From positions 124,001 through 188,000 of the forward strand of contig NZ_AP025464.1 of the NCBI RefSeq assembly GCF_024347335.1: a DNA stretch of 64,000 nucleotides, read 5' to 3'. Below, piece by piece: positions 27,280 through 36,834 of the stretch. This DNA comes from Vibrio celticus (GTDB taxonomy: Bacteria; Pseudomonadota; Gammaproteobacteria; Enterobacterales; Vibrionaceae). The number at the start of each line of letters is the position of its first letter. The stretch's first letter is position 1. The notes below the pieces were generated by a model that had not been told where the DNA came from, made no database searches, and saw nothing but the letters and a program-made list of their open reading frames with translations. Position numbers and translations under genes: made by a program.

Positions 27280-27471
27280 GACTACAATGGGTAACCTATG
27301 TTGACAAATTATTGGACTTTTGGGTGTCTATATACGATTAATCAGTTAGTTATATGTTCTATAACTTTCAAATTTTAGCTTTCATAGATAAAAACTAAAA
27401 CGTCCAATTTTAACGAGAAATGTACGAAATTTGGACGTTTAACATCGGTGAAAACGTCCAACATTGTGTCT
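27280..27471. repeat. left island end with GTCCAA motifs
   Basis: In this AT-rich end the hexamer TTGGAC/GTCCAA occurs at 27312-27317, 27402-27407, 27431-27436 and 27456-27461. The middle two form an inverted repeat AAACGTCCAA ... TTGGACGTTT (27398-27440). The same core occurs at the right end (59370-59417). They are probable recombinase or accessory binding sites. Confidence 0.6.
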
Positions 27472-27996
27472 CTAAACTTCTTTAAATCCGGCATTAATCG
27501 GCCTAACATTGTCTTCGAATTTCTTGATTATCCGCTCTTTCTTAGCATCAGGAATATTGTCCAGCAATACAAAAAACATTTCATGATGTTCTCCTAACTT
27601 CTTCTCCAAGGTCTTAGATAAGGTATCAGCCTGTTGCTTGTACATAGTGGCTGCCATACGTGCATTATCTCTTTCTTCCTCAAGACGTTCATTCTCCAAT
27701 ACCTTATCAGTACTTTCTAACTCTGACTTTGTAATAACCCGGCCATTTTCAGGTGACACGAACACTCCATTGTCCGCCCAAGCCACTGTAGAATCGGCCT
27801 TTTTTGCCTTTATAAAGGACTTCACTTCAGGGAAATGCTTTAAAAACTGTCCTGATTCAATTTCAACATTTTTGTTGTTAAGTGAAAGGGTGTCCATTTT
27901 CGATTTCTGTTTTGGATTTCCAGATAAAATGCTATCTATTGCTTTTAGAAAAACCTTAATCTTAGCCTGTCTTCGAGGCGAAATATAAACTTTCAT
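27472..27996 (-). CDS. coiled-coil accessory protein of the recombinase module
   Basis: 174 residues. A basic N-terminus (VYISPRRQAKIKVFLKAID) leads into a middle segment with TVAWADNGVFVSPENGRVIT, then a strong coiled coil (LENERLEEERDNARMAATMY, continuing to about residue 145). The start ATG overlaps the stop of the 740-residue recombinase gene (TAATG), so the two are translationally coupled. In Tn554-like modules a small coiled-coil protein (TnpC) sets the orientation or efficiency of recombination. An equivalent role is inferred here. It is the last gene before the island end. Confidence 0.7.
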   Translation of the reverse strand: MKVYISPRRQAKIKVFLKAIDSILSGNPKQKSKMDTLSLNNKNVEIESGQFLKHFPEVKSFIKAKKADSTVAWADNGVFVSPENGRVITKSELESTDKVLENERLEEERDNARMAATMYKQQADTLSKTLEKKLGEHHEMFFVLLDNIPDAKKERIIKKFEDNVRPINAGFKEV

Positions 27997-30218
27997 TAGA
28001 TAATACTCTTTATATTAATCAGGATGTTCTTAACAGCATCAGTAGGTTGATACTCCGTATAATCAACATTTAATTCTTTCATGAGCTTTTCAGCACTTTT
28101 TATTTGCACAACGGCTTTTGCGGCGTACGATGGTGATAACTCACCCAGTTCCTCTGCAATAAGTAAATCACGTTGAGCTGCTATGCGAATCTGTTCTGCA
28201 TATTGAGCAAACTCAATAAAATCAAACTCACAATCTAAGCAATCACTCAAATCAATAGCAATACGCATTGAGCATTTATTATTGGTGCAATACATGGCTG
28301 GTGCAATTGCGTGGACATGTTGAGTCTTCTTTCGCAAAGTTCTTTTCCAATAAGCCTTGGATAAAAGCCTATCTCCAGTCCCTTCTACAAAATGATTTAC
28401 GCCTCTTTGAGCGAGATTGTCACTGACAAGTTTAGCTTTACCACCACCAACTCTTTCTTTGTTTGCGATCTTATTGTAAATTCTGACCATTAAGTTTGCT
28501 TGCTGCTCCAAGCGCTCCTCTTCCGTCTCCCGATAAAATCTTGCGTAACTCTTAGCATTCCGTGCATACCATTTGGTCATAGCTAAAGAAAAGTGGGACA
28601 GTTGTTGTTTCAATTGAGGATAACTAAGCAGTTCATACCCAATAAGGTAATATGCTAAAGAGCGCCGTAATTGGTGGACATTAAAATGATAGACTGCGCC
28701 GAGTTCAGTATTGACTCTTCTTGAAGGGTCTGAAATATTGAGTTGCTTTAGATCCTCAGACGTTAGACCACCATGTTTTTGAGTAATAACGCCTCTTGCC
28801 CATCTCGCCACTTTGTCAGCAGCTTTAGTTTGGGGAATGTTATGCGACCATTTTTGATGTGAACCAAAGAAGCGGTGTTTATCTTCAGTAAAGAATTCTC
28901 TTAATGGTTGGTGAATAGCATTCATCAATTGATATGCTTTGGCTCCAAATTTACTTGTGACATAAACATCATTAATGGAGTTTTTACCTTTAACTATTTT
29001 TGATTGGCGAGTTGTCAGCAAATATATCAACTGACCTTGAACTGTTGTAGACTGCAAGCCATACTCTGAGTGGATCCTATATAGCTCATCAGTACGCATT
29101 CCCGACATAGCTTGAACCATAAATCGACATGCAGCATCAATCTGATAAAGAAACTTTTTGAACTCTTTTAGCCCCGAAAAACGATGAAATGACAAGTTTA
29201 AGTCATACGAAATCGTGCTAGGTTTATATGCATGTGGCATTATATCAAATGACTTGATATTAGGATTGAATGCGTTATATATATCCACCCAACTTTCACC
29301 GTCTTTGTAGTTATCAACAAAATCAATACCATTCATTTTGAAATGGTTCATTAATGATTTATATGTTTTTTTATCATAGTTGGCTGATGGAATGCGTACT
29401 CCGATTCGCATTTCATGAATATACCTTTGGGTTTCTTCGAATTGAAGTGTTTGTATGTGCCTTATTTTATTCTGTATTTCAATACGATGGTTATAATAAT
29501 TGTCAATTACTTCTTCAGCTTCATCGATCAGAGTTTTGTAAACTGACAAAGGTATAACACAGTGCTGTTCCACTTCTGATTTGTTGACCTCTGGAAAATT
29601 TTTATTTATATATGAACCTGCATCTTGTGGTCTGAATGGTATATCTTCCATTTTTGAAAACAGGTTTATAACTCCAATTTTCTTTTTATTTATTTCAACA
29701 AATCCATTATCTATCGCCTCTCTAAGTTTTCGAGAAGTCAATTCACTAAAACTCCTAATTCCAAAGTCAGATAGCTCCATCAATAGATTCTTTAGCTCTT
29801 GTGTATAGTTATAAACAGAATCTATTTTAATGGGTTTTTTCCTTTCAAGAAATAGAGAGTAGAGCATAAAAACTTTAATCTCATCACGCATTTGACTTGG
29901 TAATGTAGTAATAATAGAATAAAAATCATCATCAATAGCATCAACTGAAGTAAACTTCATATTTGCTAGATAAAGGTTATCAAATTTTGATTCCTTCAAA
30001 TATTTCCTGAATCCCCAAATGTTATCTTTAAAAGATATAAGTATCTTTCCATTATCTCCTACTAATATTGGGAAGTCATATAAACTTTTTAAGTCGCCAC
30101 TTTTTATTGCATCTAGTAAGGCGCTCTTTAATCCTTCAATATGTTTATTTGCATACTTATCCCATCTGGAGAATTTATATGCTGATACTTTACATGCACT
30201 TCCAAAAACACTGTCCAT
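27996..30218 (-). CDS. large tyrosine recombinase-like protein (module gene 3)
   Basis: 740 residues. The C-terminal half has a recognisable tyrosine recombinase catalytic region: Arg in MSGMRTDELYRI, the HxxR box in FNVHQLRRSLAYYL, His in LSHFSLAMTKWYARN, and a likely catalytic Tyr in the same stretch (KWYARN) or just after (SYARFY). A cysteine cluster follows (YCTNNKCSM ... DCLDCEFD), possibly a zinc finger. The N-terminal 350 residues are unlike ordinary integrases and are helical. SD AGGTGG lies 5 bp before the ATG. It is probably one of the three GMT-like proteins. Confidence 0.8.
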   Translation of the reverse strand: MDSVFGSACKVSAYKFSRWDKYANKHIEGLKSALLDAIKSGDLKSLYDFPILVGDNGKILISFKDNIWGFRKYLKESKFDNLYLANMKFTSVDAIDDDFYSIITTLPSQMRDEIKVFMLYSLFLERKKPIKIDSVYNYTQELKNLLMELSDFGIRSFSELTSRKLREAIDNGFVEINKKKIGVINLFSKMEDIPFRPQDAGSYINKNFPEVNKSEVEQHCVIPLSVYKTLIDEAEEVIDNYYNHRIEIQNKIRHIQTLQFEETQRYIHEMRIGVRIPSANYDKKTYKSLMNHFKMNGIDFVDNYKDGESWVDIYNAFNPNIKSFDIMPHAYKPSTISYDLNLSFHRFSGLKEFKKFLYQIDAACRFMVQAMSGMRTDELYRIHSEYGLQSTTVQGQLIYLLTTRQSKIVKGKNSINDVYVTSKFGAKAYQLMNAIHQPLREFFTEDKHRFFGSHQKWSHNIPQTKAADKVARWARGVITQKHGGLTSEDLKQLNISDPSRRVNTELGAVYHFNVHQLRRSLAYYLIGYELLSYPQLKQQLSHFSLAMTKWYARNAKSYARFYRETEEERLEQQANLMVRIYNKIANKERVGGGKAKLVSDNLAQRGVNHFVEGTGDRLLSKAYWKRTLRKKTQHVHAIAPAMYCTNNKCSMRIAIDLSDCLDCEFDFIEFAQYAEQIRIAAQRDLLIAEELGELSPSYAAKAVVQIKSAEKLMKELNVDYTEYQPTDAVKNILINIKSII

Positions 30219-30225
30219 ATCCCAC

Positions 30226-32565
30226 CTAAATTATCAATTCTGCTACATCCATACTTCTTACTAGCGGGTGCAATCCCTCAAGTAAAAGTCTTTTTTGAGC
30301 ATTGTTAATAGTTTCATGAGGTATATTCTCATGAATTATGAGCATTAAGTAATGAGCTGATTTTATTAACTCAATTTCATCATCAGGTTTTTGATCTGCT
30401 TTATTTTTTAATATCTCGACGAACGAAATCATCTTATAGATTTGGTTTTCATCATCGGCCATCTTTGCACTATTACAGTAGCAGCATTGATCTAACTGAT
30501 AGCATGGAATTGTTTTTGCTTGTCCGACACCTAAATTTTCAGCTCGCAATGAGGCGGAACGATGTAAGTCTTTAGCTATATCCTTATTAATATCTGGCTT
30601 ACCATTACATGCAAAGCCGTTTTGATTAAAGTACATCTTATCAGCGATTAGTTTATCGTAAGCTAAAACTTCTTTCTTTAAATATTTAAGTAGTTTTTCT
30701 TTAGCCTTTTCCTTTTCTATACCTTTAAATATCAAGGAGGCAACCTCCAAAGCTTGTGAAAATATTAACTGATTAAATTCTGGGTTACCACCTGAATAAG
30801 CAACGTCAAAAGTATTAATATCATTATCCAAGATCAGTGAACCCTCAGCACCCATATCCTCGTCTGAATAAAGCATCTCAGCAGTAAAGGACCTAAAACG
30901 CCTTGAGGTTAGGTCTAAGTAATAATGACCATGACCTATTCCAAGCCATTTTATCGTTTGATGTAGTGATGGTGGTAATTTCGGATTGTTCCATACATAA
31001 ACTTGACGTCCTCGCTGAGCTTCTTTCAATGGAATAAGATATTTATTTTCCTTAAAAGACATTGCCCAAGACTCAAGGTTTCTTATTGTTTTTTCATATT
31101 CAGCTGGAATATAAAACTCCCCAGAACCAATATCATTTTCGAATCCAATTGAAAACCCTCCTTCAGTTTTAGTATAAGTAAGTGGAATCTTTGCTCCATA
31201 AAATGATTCAGGTTCGTTGTAGCTTGAGATCAAGGCTATTGCGCAGGAGCAGACTTCTTTGTAAGCTTTTCCCTTAGTTAAATTAATGGTTTTTTTTGAG
31301 ACAACTCTTTCACCTTCCTCATTATTCTTGCTGAAAATTTCAAGGAATGCGTTTTTAGTCGCCAATGATAATGCTGCTGCAAATATATGGTTGCAAGGAG
31401 TAGTGTCAATTGGTTTAATATTCAACTTTTCTGATAGGAACTTCATCCACCCAATATCAAATTCAATGATTTCACTATTCTTACGCATACTCCAGAATAA
31501 TGGTGCTCCCTTTTCTGTTGTGCCAAACATTTCAGCAATTTCAACTAGTTTTTCGACAAGATTAACCCCTGTCTTTTTTTCCACATCGACATCAAATTCG
31601 TTTTTATTAATATCATGAACTTCATCAGTTAACTCACTAGCTACAAACTTTCCAGATCTTGTTTTCCATAAACTTAACGATATCATTTTAATAGTTTTGT
31701 CTTTATAGTTTCTTTTGTCGATGATAATAGGATGTGCAGATTTTAGAATTACACTTTGATTGAGAGCAGTGTAAAAACAGAATAAGGCATAGCCAGAAAG
31801 CATGAGAGTATTAATTGGTGATTCACATTGACGGGTATTACCATTAAAGTTAACTTCACCTAATGAAGGAACTTCGACTGTTAAGTCATCTGGAATTGTA
31901 TTGCCACATTTCAAGTAATGTTCTTTAACCGCGTTAAATAATGAATCAAATACATTTGACAGGCGTTTAACTGCGATTTTTGTTACATCACTTGAATAAG
32001 ATATTGTTAAGTTTTGATCTTTTTCTGAGAAAGGTTCACGTGCTGAATCCCATAGTGGATCAAATACACCTGAAAGTTTTAGATATTTCCGTATATGCCC
32101 ATTGTTGTTTAAAGCATATTTTTCAGTAATTCCAAGCATGTCTCCATCATCATAATCAAAGAGAAATGGTAGCGCCTCATCGTTTTGTTTAATCAAGCTA
32201 TTTAGTTTACCATCATCACCTACATACCCTAAATATCCGTCTCTAGAAAACGGGTCTAGTTTATTTTTGTCACACCAATACACATACCTACGAAAACTGT
32301 AGTAAGAATTTGTAAATGTGTATGTTGAACCTTTATCCATAAGCGCAAGATTGATGCCTCTTGCAACGTTTTTTACGTATTCAATTCTCTTAGGTATTTG
32401 AATGCCAGATTTATTCCCTGACTTAAAAAATAGCTCAGATAAATTAATAGTTCGCTTTAGGTGCTTGAATTCTAGCCATGATTCATTAAAATCCCCCTCA
32501 ACCCTAGCCTCCCTTTGAGTTAGCTTAATTCTAGAGTTTCTGGCTAAAATACTTCTTCTTGCCAT
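30226..32565 (-). CDS. large recombinase-like protein with degenerate active site (module gene 2)
   Basis: 779 residues. The C-terminal region looks like a tyrosine recombinase fold in which the HxxR box has become SRRFRSFTAEMLY (about residue 555). A possible Tyr lies in TFDVAYSGGNPEF, and the first catalytic Arg region is not clear. A cysteine-rich segment (IPCYQLDQCCYCNSAKM, about residues 690-706) resembles the one in the neighbouring 740-residue protein. It is likely a structural or regulatory partner and not a strand-cutting enzyme. It starts 15 bp after the upstream gene, with SD AGGTGA. The exact family is not recognised by eye. Confidence 0.7.
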   Translation of the reverse strand: MARRSILARNSRIKLTQREARVEGDFNESWLEFKHLKRTINLSELFFKSGNKSGIQIPKRIEYVKNVARGINLALMDKGSTYTFTNSYYSFRRYVYWCDKNKLDPFSRDGYLGYVGDDGKLNSLIKQNDEALPFLFDYDDGDMLGITEKYALNNNGHIRKYLKLSGVFDPLWDSAREPFSEKDQNLTISYSSDVTKIAVKRLSNVFDSLFNAVKEHYLKCGNTIPDDLTVEVPSLGEVNFNGNTRQCESPINTLMLSGYALFCFYTALNQSVILKSAHPIIIDKRNYKDKTIKMISLSLWKTRSGKFVASELTDEVHDINKNEFDVDVEKKTGVNLVEKLVEIAEMFGTTEKGAPLFWSMRKNSEIIEFDIGWMKFLSEKLNIKPIDTTPCNHIFAAALSLATKNAFLEIFSKNNEEGERVVSKKTINLTKGKAYKEVCSCAIALISSYNEPESFYGAKIPLTYTKTEGGFSIGFENDIGSGEFYIPAEYEKTIRNLESWAMSFKENKYLIPLKEAQRGRQVYVWNNPKLPPSLHQTIKWLGIGHGHYYLDLTSRRFRSFTAEMLYSDEDMGAEGSLILDNDINTFDVAYSGGNPEFNQLIFSQALEVASLIFKGIEKEKAKEKLLKYLKKEVLAYDKLIADKMYFNQNGFACNGKPDINKDIAKDLHRSASLRAENLGVGQAKTIPCYQLDQCCYCNSAKMADDENQIYKMISFVEILKNKADQKPDDEIELIKSAHYLMLIIHENIPHETINNAQKRLLLEGLHPLVRSMDVAELII

Positions 32566-32580
32566 TTAGGTCACCTAAAT

Positions 32581-34194
32581 TTAGTAAATCACTGATGTAA
32601 GGAAAGTATTTTTCTTCCTCGCTTGATTAAAGCGTTTAATTTTTTCATTTAGGAAATTTATATACTTTTCCGTTGATTTATTACTTTTGTGACCCATTAA
32701 CTCTGCTAATTCATCAATAAGCAGGTCAATTGGACATTTTCGTTCCTTGCTTTCTCTAAGTAACCACCTTGTAGCAAAGGTGGAGCGTAAATCATGAGGT
32801 CTGTAATACCATCGTGGTATAGCTTTATGTGTTAGCCTTCTCTTTTCCTCGTGAAAATGCAGGACCTCACTTGATATCTCTTTTAATTTGTCTTTCACAA
32901 TTGATGATAGACCTTTGTTTATTGCATCATTTATATCTGACCTCGAATCACTCATAAACCGTTGAAAGGTACTTTTAGCATAAGGAAACCCCTTTCTAGT
33001 TACAAATAAACGGCCATGAGCATTATCACCGATTTGATTATCATCTTCACCTAATTCAATTCCTACTTTTTTAAGTGCTTCCATGCGCTTGTTTGATAAC
33101 TTGTACTCAAAAAGCTCGCCCATTAAAGATGAAGGTATTTCAATAGTTCTGGGCTTACCATATTTCGTTTTACATCCATTATGTAACCCTATATTCACCT
33201 TAATGAAATCAAGATCTAGATACTCGTCAGAAATGTATGTTTCAGGAAAAGAAATTAACTCTTGCCCCCTTAAACCAGTTTCTAAAGACAGCTTAGCCAT
33301 AAGGCTTAATTCTTTGTTAGCTTCATGCTTTAAATAATACTCAAACATCTCTCTATCGTCAGGAGTCATTGGTTTGAGTCTTTTATGTGGCTCGACAGAG
33401 TTTGTTAATGGAGAGTTGGCAAAGCGCTGTACTAAATCAGATGTTTCTATCGTAATGAATTTTGCGCTATCTAGGTGAGATAACATACTCTCATTAATGT
33501 ATTCGTAATTTTTAGTGAAGTTTATCAATTCCTTTTTGTAAGGCATGTAGTCTTTATTTATTGTCAGGAAATTACATGAAATAAGCCAAGAGTAAAATTT
33601 GGCTGCAACCCTTACATACAGCATTGCTGTTGACGGAGCATATCCTTTGTTTATGACAATACCTGTCTCAGGGTCAATCTCTTGCAAATTATCAAACAAA
33701 TGGTCTCCGTAAAGACTTGGTGCTCCCTGTTCAGTATTTTCAGTCAAACTCCTGTAGGTCATTTGTTCTTTTATATTGGTTACAGGGTGCGACCATTCAC
33801 TTAAAGAACAGTACCGACAGAAATCCATTAGCGCTAACGCCTCTCTCTCAAGAGTGCTGTATTTGAGTTTTCTAGCGGAGTTAGCTCTCCAATGTATATA
33901 TGTATTTTCAAGGAAGGCCAGAGTTCCATTGGGTTTTACTATTAGCGGCAAATCTATCTTTTTTGGTTCATCTTTATCTTTTTGGTTCTGTGCATGAATG
34001 CTGGCCTTTTGTTCACCATTTATAATTGATATTTTGAGTTTTGGATATTTCGTTACATTAGCTTTTACGACAAGAAAGTCCTTCAATAGACCGCTGTACT
34101 TAACCGTGGAGGACTTGTCAGCATGCTTATCGATTTCATCCTGAGTAAAACCGAAGGTATCAATTTCCTCTTGTCTAAAGTGAACCCCATCCAT
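32581..34194 (-). CDS. tyrosine recombinase / integrase (module gene 1)
   Basis: 537 residues from the ATG at 34194. That start is chosen because AGGTGA lies 5 bp upstream, the same SD as in the next gene; the ATG at 34215 has none. The catalytic set is complete: Arg in LETGLRGQELISF, Lys in TKYGKPRTIEI, HDLR in WYYRPHDLRSTFATRWL, His in LMGHKSNKSTEKY, and Tyr in EKYINFL. The N-terminal 230 residues contain a SAM-like core-binding part (ARKLKYSTLEREALALMDFC). It is the first gene of the four-gene recombinase operon and the most likely strand-exchange enzyme of the island. Confidence 0.9.
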   Translation of the reverse strand: MDGVHFRQEEIDTFGFTQDEIDKHADKSSTVKYSGLLKDFLVVKANVTKYPKLKISIINGEQKASIHAQNQKDKDEPKKIDLPLIVKPNGTLAFLENTYIHWRANSARKLKYSTLEREALALMDFCRYCSLSEWSHPVTNIKEQMTYRSLTENTEQGAPSLYGDHLFDNLQEIDPETGIVINKGYAPSTAMLYVRVAAKFYSWLISCNFLTINKDYMPYKKELINFTKNYEYINESMLSHLDSAKFITIETSDLVQRFANSPLTNSVEPHKRLKPMTPDDREMFEYYLKHEANKELSLMAKLSLETGLRGQELISFPETYISDEYLDLDFIKVNIGLHNGCKTKYGKPRTIEIPSSLMGELFEYKLSNKRMEALKKVGIELGEDDNQIGDNAHGRLFVTRKGFPYAKSTFQRFMSDSRSDINDAINKGLSSIVKDKLKEISSEVLHFHEEKRRLTHKAIPRWYYRPHDLRSTFATRWLLRESKERKCPIDLLIDELAELMGHKSNKSTEKYINFLNEKIKRFNQARKKNTFLTSVIY

Positions 34195-34569
34195 TGTGTC
34201 ACCTGCTAAATCCATGTGCTATTTGATTATTGTACAATATATAATCTAATCTAAGCATTGAGTCCATCTTTTGTCAAATTTTTAGCCCGATACATATTGA
34301 GGTAATGCAAAAGATTGAGAATAAAGTTGATCTGCTGAGTTAAACACCCATTTGGAAAGAAATCAGTTTCGCAAATCAGAACATTAACATGTCATAAATT
34401 ACGTGAAGTAAGGAAAAGTCGCTTAACTTGGTGTTTAGCATTGATGATGCAGATCACACGAAGTAGGCACACATTGTCTTTGACTTGATAATCTTGTGAT
34501 AATTAATATGAGATTTATTCCATATTTTGTATTTTTAACCATCACTATTTTCCCAATGTTGAGGTGTGT
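34195..34569. promoter_or_regulatory. divergent region with dispersed repeat B
   Basis: This region separates the recombinase operon (left) from the CoiA-like gene (right). A palindrome ATTGTACAAT lies at 34229-34238, 35 bp upstream of the recombinase ATG. Positions about 34345-34460 are one copy of dispersed repeat B (AACACCCATTTGGAAAG, then GTTTCGCAAATCAGAACATT), related to copies near 36975 and 55428. Confidence 0.5.
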
Positions 34570-36063
34570 ATGAGAAATCGTTCTATTTTTGGGTGGAAGC
34601 TAAGTGAGAGTAGAGTTGTTCCTGTTGTTGAGCTAGAAAGTGGCACTCAGGATGACGTTGTCTGTCCTTGCTGTGGAGACTTCATGGTTGCCGCACATAG
34701 TAATAAAGGCATAGCTAGCTACTTACGCCATCAAAGTAACGCAGAATGTCGCTATTCGTATGAGACCCAGTTGCATTTGAGTGCAAAGGAGTTCATCGAA
34801 CGAGAGAAGCTCATTCCTCATCCATATTCCAGTGGCATTTTTGATTCTAGTGATTGTGAAATGGTAGGTGTGAAAAATGTCCGTCTAGAGGTCTATCGAG
34901 ACGGAAGGATTCCAGATGTCGTCTGCCAGATCGGTAGGGAAGAGTATTACGTGGAAGTTGCTAATACTCATGAAACCCCACCAGATAAAATAGTGGACTT
35001 TCGAAAGCAGGGCAGGAGTTCTCTTGAGTTATTTCTAGTTGGATTGGACTCAGATTCGTTGCTGAACAGCTATGAAAATGTAAAAGTTCAGATAACAGCA
35101 TTAAACCCGTTAAATCCATTCTGGGATTTTATTGAGCAGCAAGCTGCGATGAGTATCAGCAAAGAAAGAAGTATGTTGTTGAGAAAGATAGCAAGGCATC
35201 GCAAACAAGTTCAAAGAATTACTGAAAATATTTCTGAGCGTGAGGAACAAGCTAAGGAAAGGGTTGCCCGAATAAAACAAAGAGTTGAAAAGTGGCAAGA
35301 AAAAGAGCGAGAGCAAAAAGAGCTCTATAAGCAGATAAAGTCCCTAGCGAATGATCTTCAAGTTGTGGTGGTGCGACTTGAAGAAGATAAGTCATCTTTA
35401 AATCAAGAATTAGAACAACTCAAGCAAACCATCTATCTTAACAAGTTAGAGGCGGGAAGAATCATTAACAATGCGAGAGTTGAAGCAGAACAGCAACGTG
35501 AAAAGGTTAGAGTAGAAGTTAAAAATGATGTTCTAGCTGAGTTAGCTTCGGAAATAGAAGATGCTAAAAAGAATGCTCAAATGATTACCGATAATGCTCT
35601 AAAACATGAGTTATCAATGGTTGAAAGCGCTCAAAGAACAGCGCAACAAATATTAGATGGAGCACATTACAAAATCACGAGTGAGCTTGAAGCTGCACTT
35701 GATAGAAAAGGTGTATCAAATGAAGCGTTGACCGAGTTAGAAAACCGTGTCAAACGGCTAAAACAAGAAACGGAGAGTCTAGAGGGAAAGAAAGCTGAGT
35801 TAGAGAGTGGTGTTAATTTAGATAGACTTTGGAGTAAACAACAAAACTTGCAGAGAGCGATTAGTAAGGAAACAAACCGTTTGAATGATCTTAAAGAAGT
35901 CGGTGATAAGTATATCAAAATCATTAACAGTATCGCTCTAGATTTCAAGCAGCTAGATACGGCAGAGTATGCATCTCTTTTTCCTGAACGTATTCAAAAG
36001 AAAATAAAAGTTAATCGAATGATCTTAGAGATGCAAAACTCAATAGAATACGAGCCGCTGTAA
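34570..36063 (+). CDS. CoiA-like putative nuclease with long coiled coil
   Basis: 497 residues from ATG 34570 (GAGG 5 bp upstream). The N-terminus has a CoiA-type zinc-like site (VCPCCGDFMVAAHS, SYLRHQSNAEC). A PD-(D/E)XK-like core follows around residues 115-145 (RIPDVVCQIGREEYYVEVAN, then KIVDFRKQG). From about residue 205 the protein is a long charged coiled coil of some 270 residues (REQKELYKQIKSLANDLQ; LNDLKEVGDKY). CoiA itself is a competence protein; family members in mobile islands are often suspected restriction nucleases. The coiled-coil fusion is unusual. It stands alone on the plus strand next to the recombinase operon. Confidence 0.7.
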   Translation: MRNRSIFGWKLSESRVVPVVELESGTQDDVVCPCCGDFMVAAHSNKGIASYLRHQSNAECRYSYETQLHLSAKEFIEREKLIPHPYSSGIFDSSDCEMVGVKNVRLEVYRDGRIPDVVCQIGREEYYVEVANTHETPPDKIVDFRKQGRSSLELFLVGLDSDSLLNSYENVKVQITALNPLNPFWDFIEQQAAMSISKERSMLLRKIARHRKQVQRITENISEREEQAKERVARIKQRVEKWQEKEREQKELYKQIKSLANDLQVVVVRLEEDKSSLNQELEQLKQTIYLNKLEAGRIINNARVEAEQQREKVRVEVKNDVLAELASEIEDAKKNAQMITDNALKHELSMVESAQRTAQQILDGAHYKITSELEAALDRKGVSNEALTELENRVKRLKQETESLEGKKAELESGVNLDRLWSKQQNLQRAISKETNRLNDLKEVGDKYIKIINSIALDFKQLDTAEYASLFPERIQKKIKVNRMILEMQNSIEYEPL

Positions 36064-36420
36064 CTGACTGAATGCGTTATGGATTTTATGACTGTTACTG
36101 ACATTCGAGCAGAAGAGATTTGTCGAAGTCGAAGTGAATGCAACCTACACGCTAGACAGATACAGGCCGACTTATCATATTGAATTATTAGAAAAAATAG
36201 GTAAGTGAGTGACAAAAAATGAGTTCTGAGTCATAGGCTAGAACGTTTTGGGGTACAAACGTTTTAAAGTCGTAGCACTAAGGCGTTCTTGTCCCAAAGT
36301 ATGGTGTGGTAACACATCACTGGACAAAAGCACGTTAGAATATGGGCCCTAGCGTGCGAGATTTGGATTAGAAAAAGTACCTTGAAAATTTAAACGTTTG
36401 TTATATCGATGATTATGCGC
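36064..36420. repeat. intergenic repeat zone (dispersed repeat C, attC-like)
   Basis: No gene. It contains GGGGTACAAACGTTTTAAAG (36250-36269) and, at the far end, CTTTAAACG-type sequence (AATTTAAACGTTTGTTATA, 36398-36416). These form a long-range inverted repeat around the ACAAACGTTT core, like a degenerate attC site behind the 36421-36834 gene. About 100 bp (from GGACAAAAGCACGTTAGA to CCTTGAAAA) is shared with 49308-49376. Confidence 0.55.
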
Positions 36421-36834
36421 TTATGCTTCACGTAATTTTAAAATCAAGACTCCAAATGCGACAAAGCAAAATATCGCAGTAATAACGAACATAAACATGA
36501 ACCATAGTGAGAAGAAAGCCATCAAGAAAGCTACAGCAAAGAAAAGAAGAAAAAAGCTCAAAGTTGCTATTGTACTTACTATCCTAGCTCCTAATACCTT
36601 TTCACACTGCTCAACTGACAGGTCAATCTCCGATATATGCACATGTGCTATTGCAAAAGCAGTAAACACAGGAAAACATATCGAAAAAAGTAGTGTTGAT
36701 ATAAATAAGCATGTCGAGTCATCAATGCTACTTGACCCACTAAAAAGTGCTAAGAAATATGCTGCACAAAATCCACTCAACGCAGAATAGAGCCACTTTA
36801 GCTGATTATATTTATAGTTTTCACTGACTAACAT
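36421..36834 (-). CDS. four-span membrane protein, cassette-like
   Basis: 137 residues with four hydrophobic segments (WLYSALSGFCAAYFLALF; LFISTLLFSICFPVFTAFAI; IATLSFFLLFFAVAFLMAF; FMFVITAIFCFVAFGVLIL) and a short cytoplasmic loop with EIDLSVEQCEKVLGA. It resembles the small orphan membrane proteins common in Vibrio integron cassettes, and an attC-like sequence follows it. The function is unknown. Confidence 0.6.
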   Translation of the reverse strand: MLVSENYKYNQLKWLYSALSGFCAAYFLALFSGSSSIDDSTCLFISTLLFSICFPVFTAFAIAHVHISEIDLSVEQCEKVLGARIVSTIATLSFFLLFFAVAFLMAFFSLWFMFMFVITAIFCFVAFGVLILKLREA

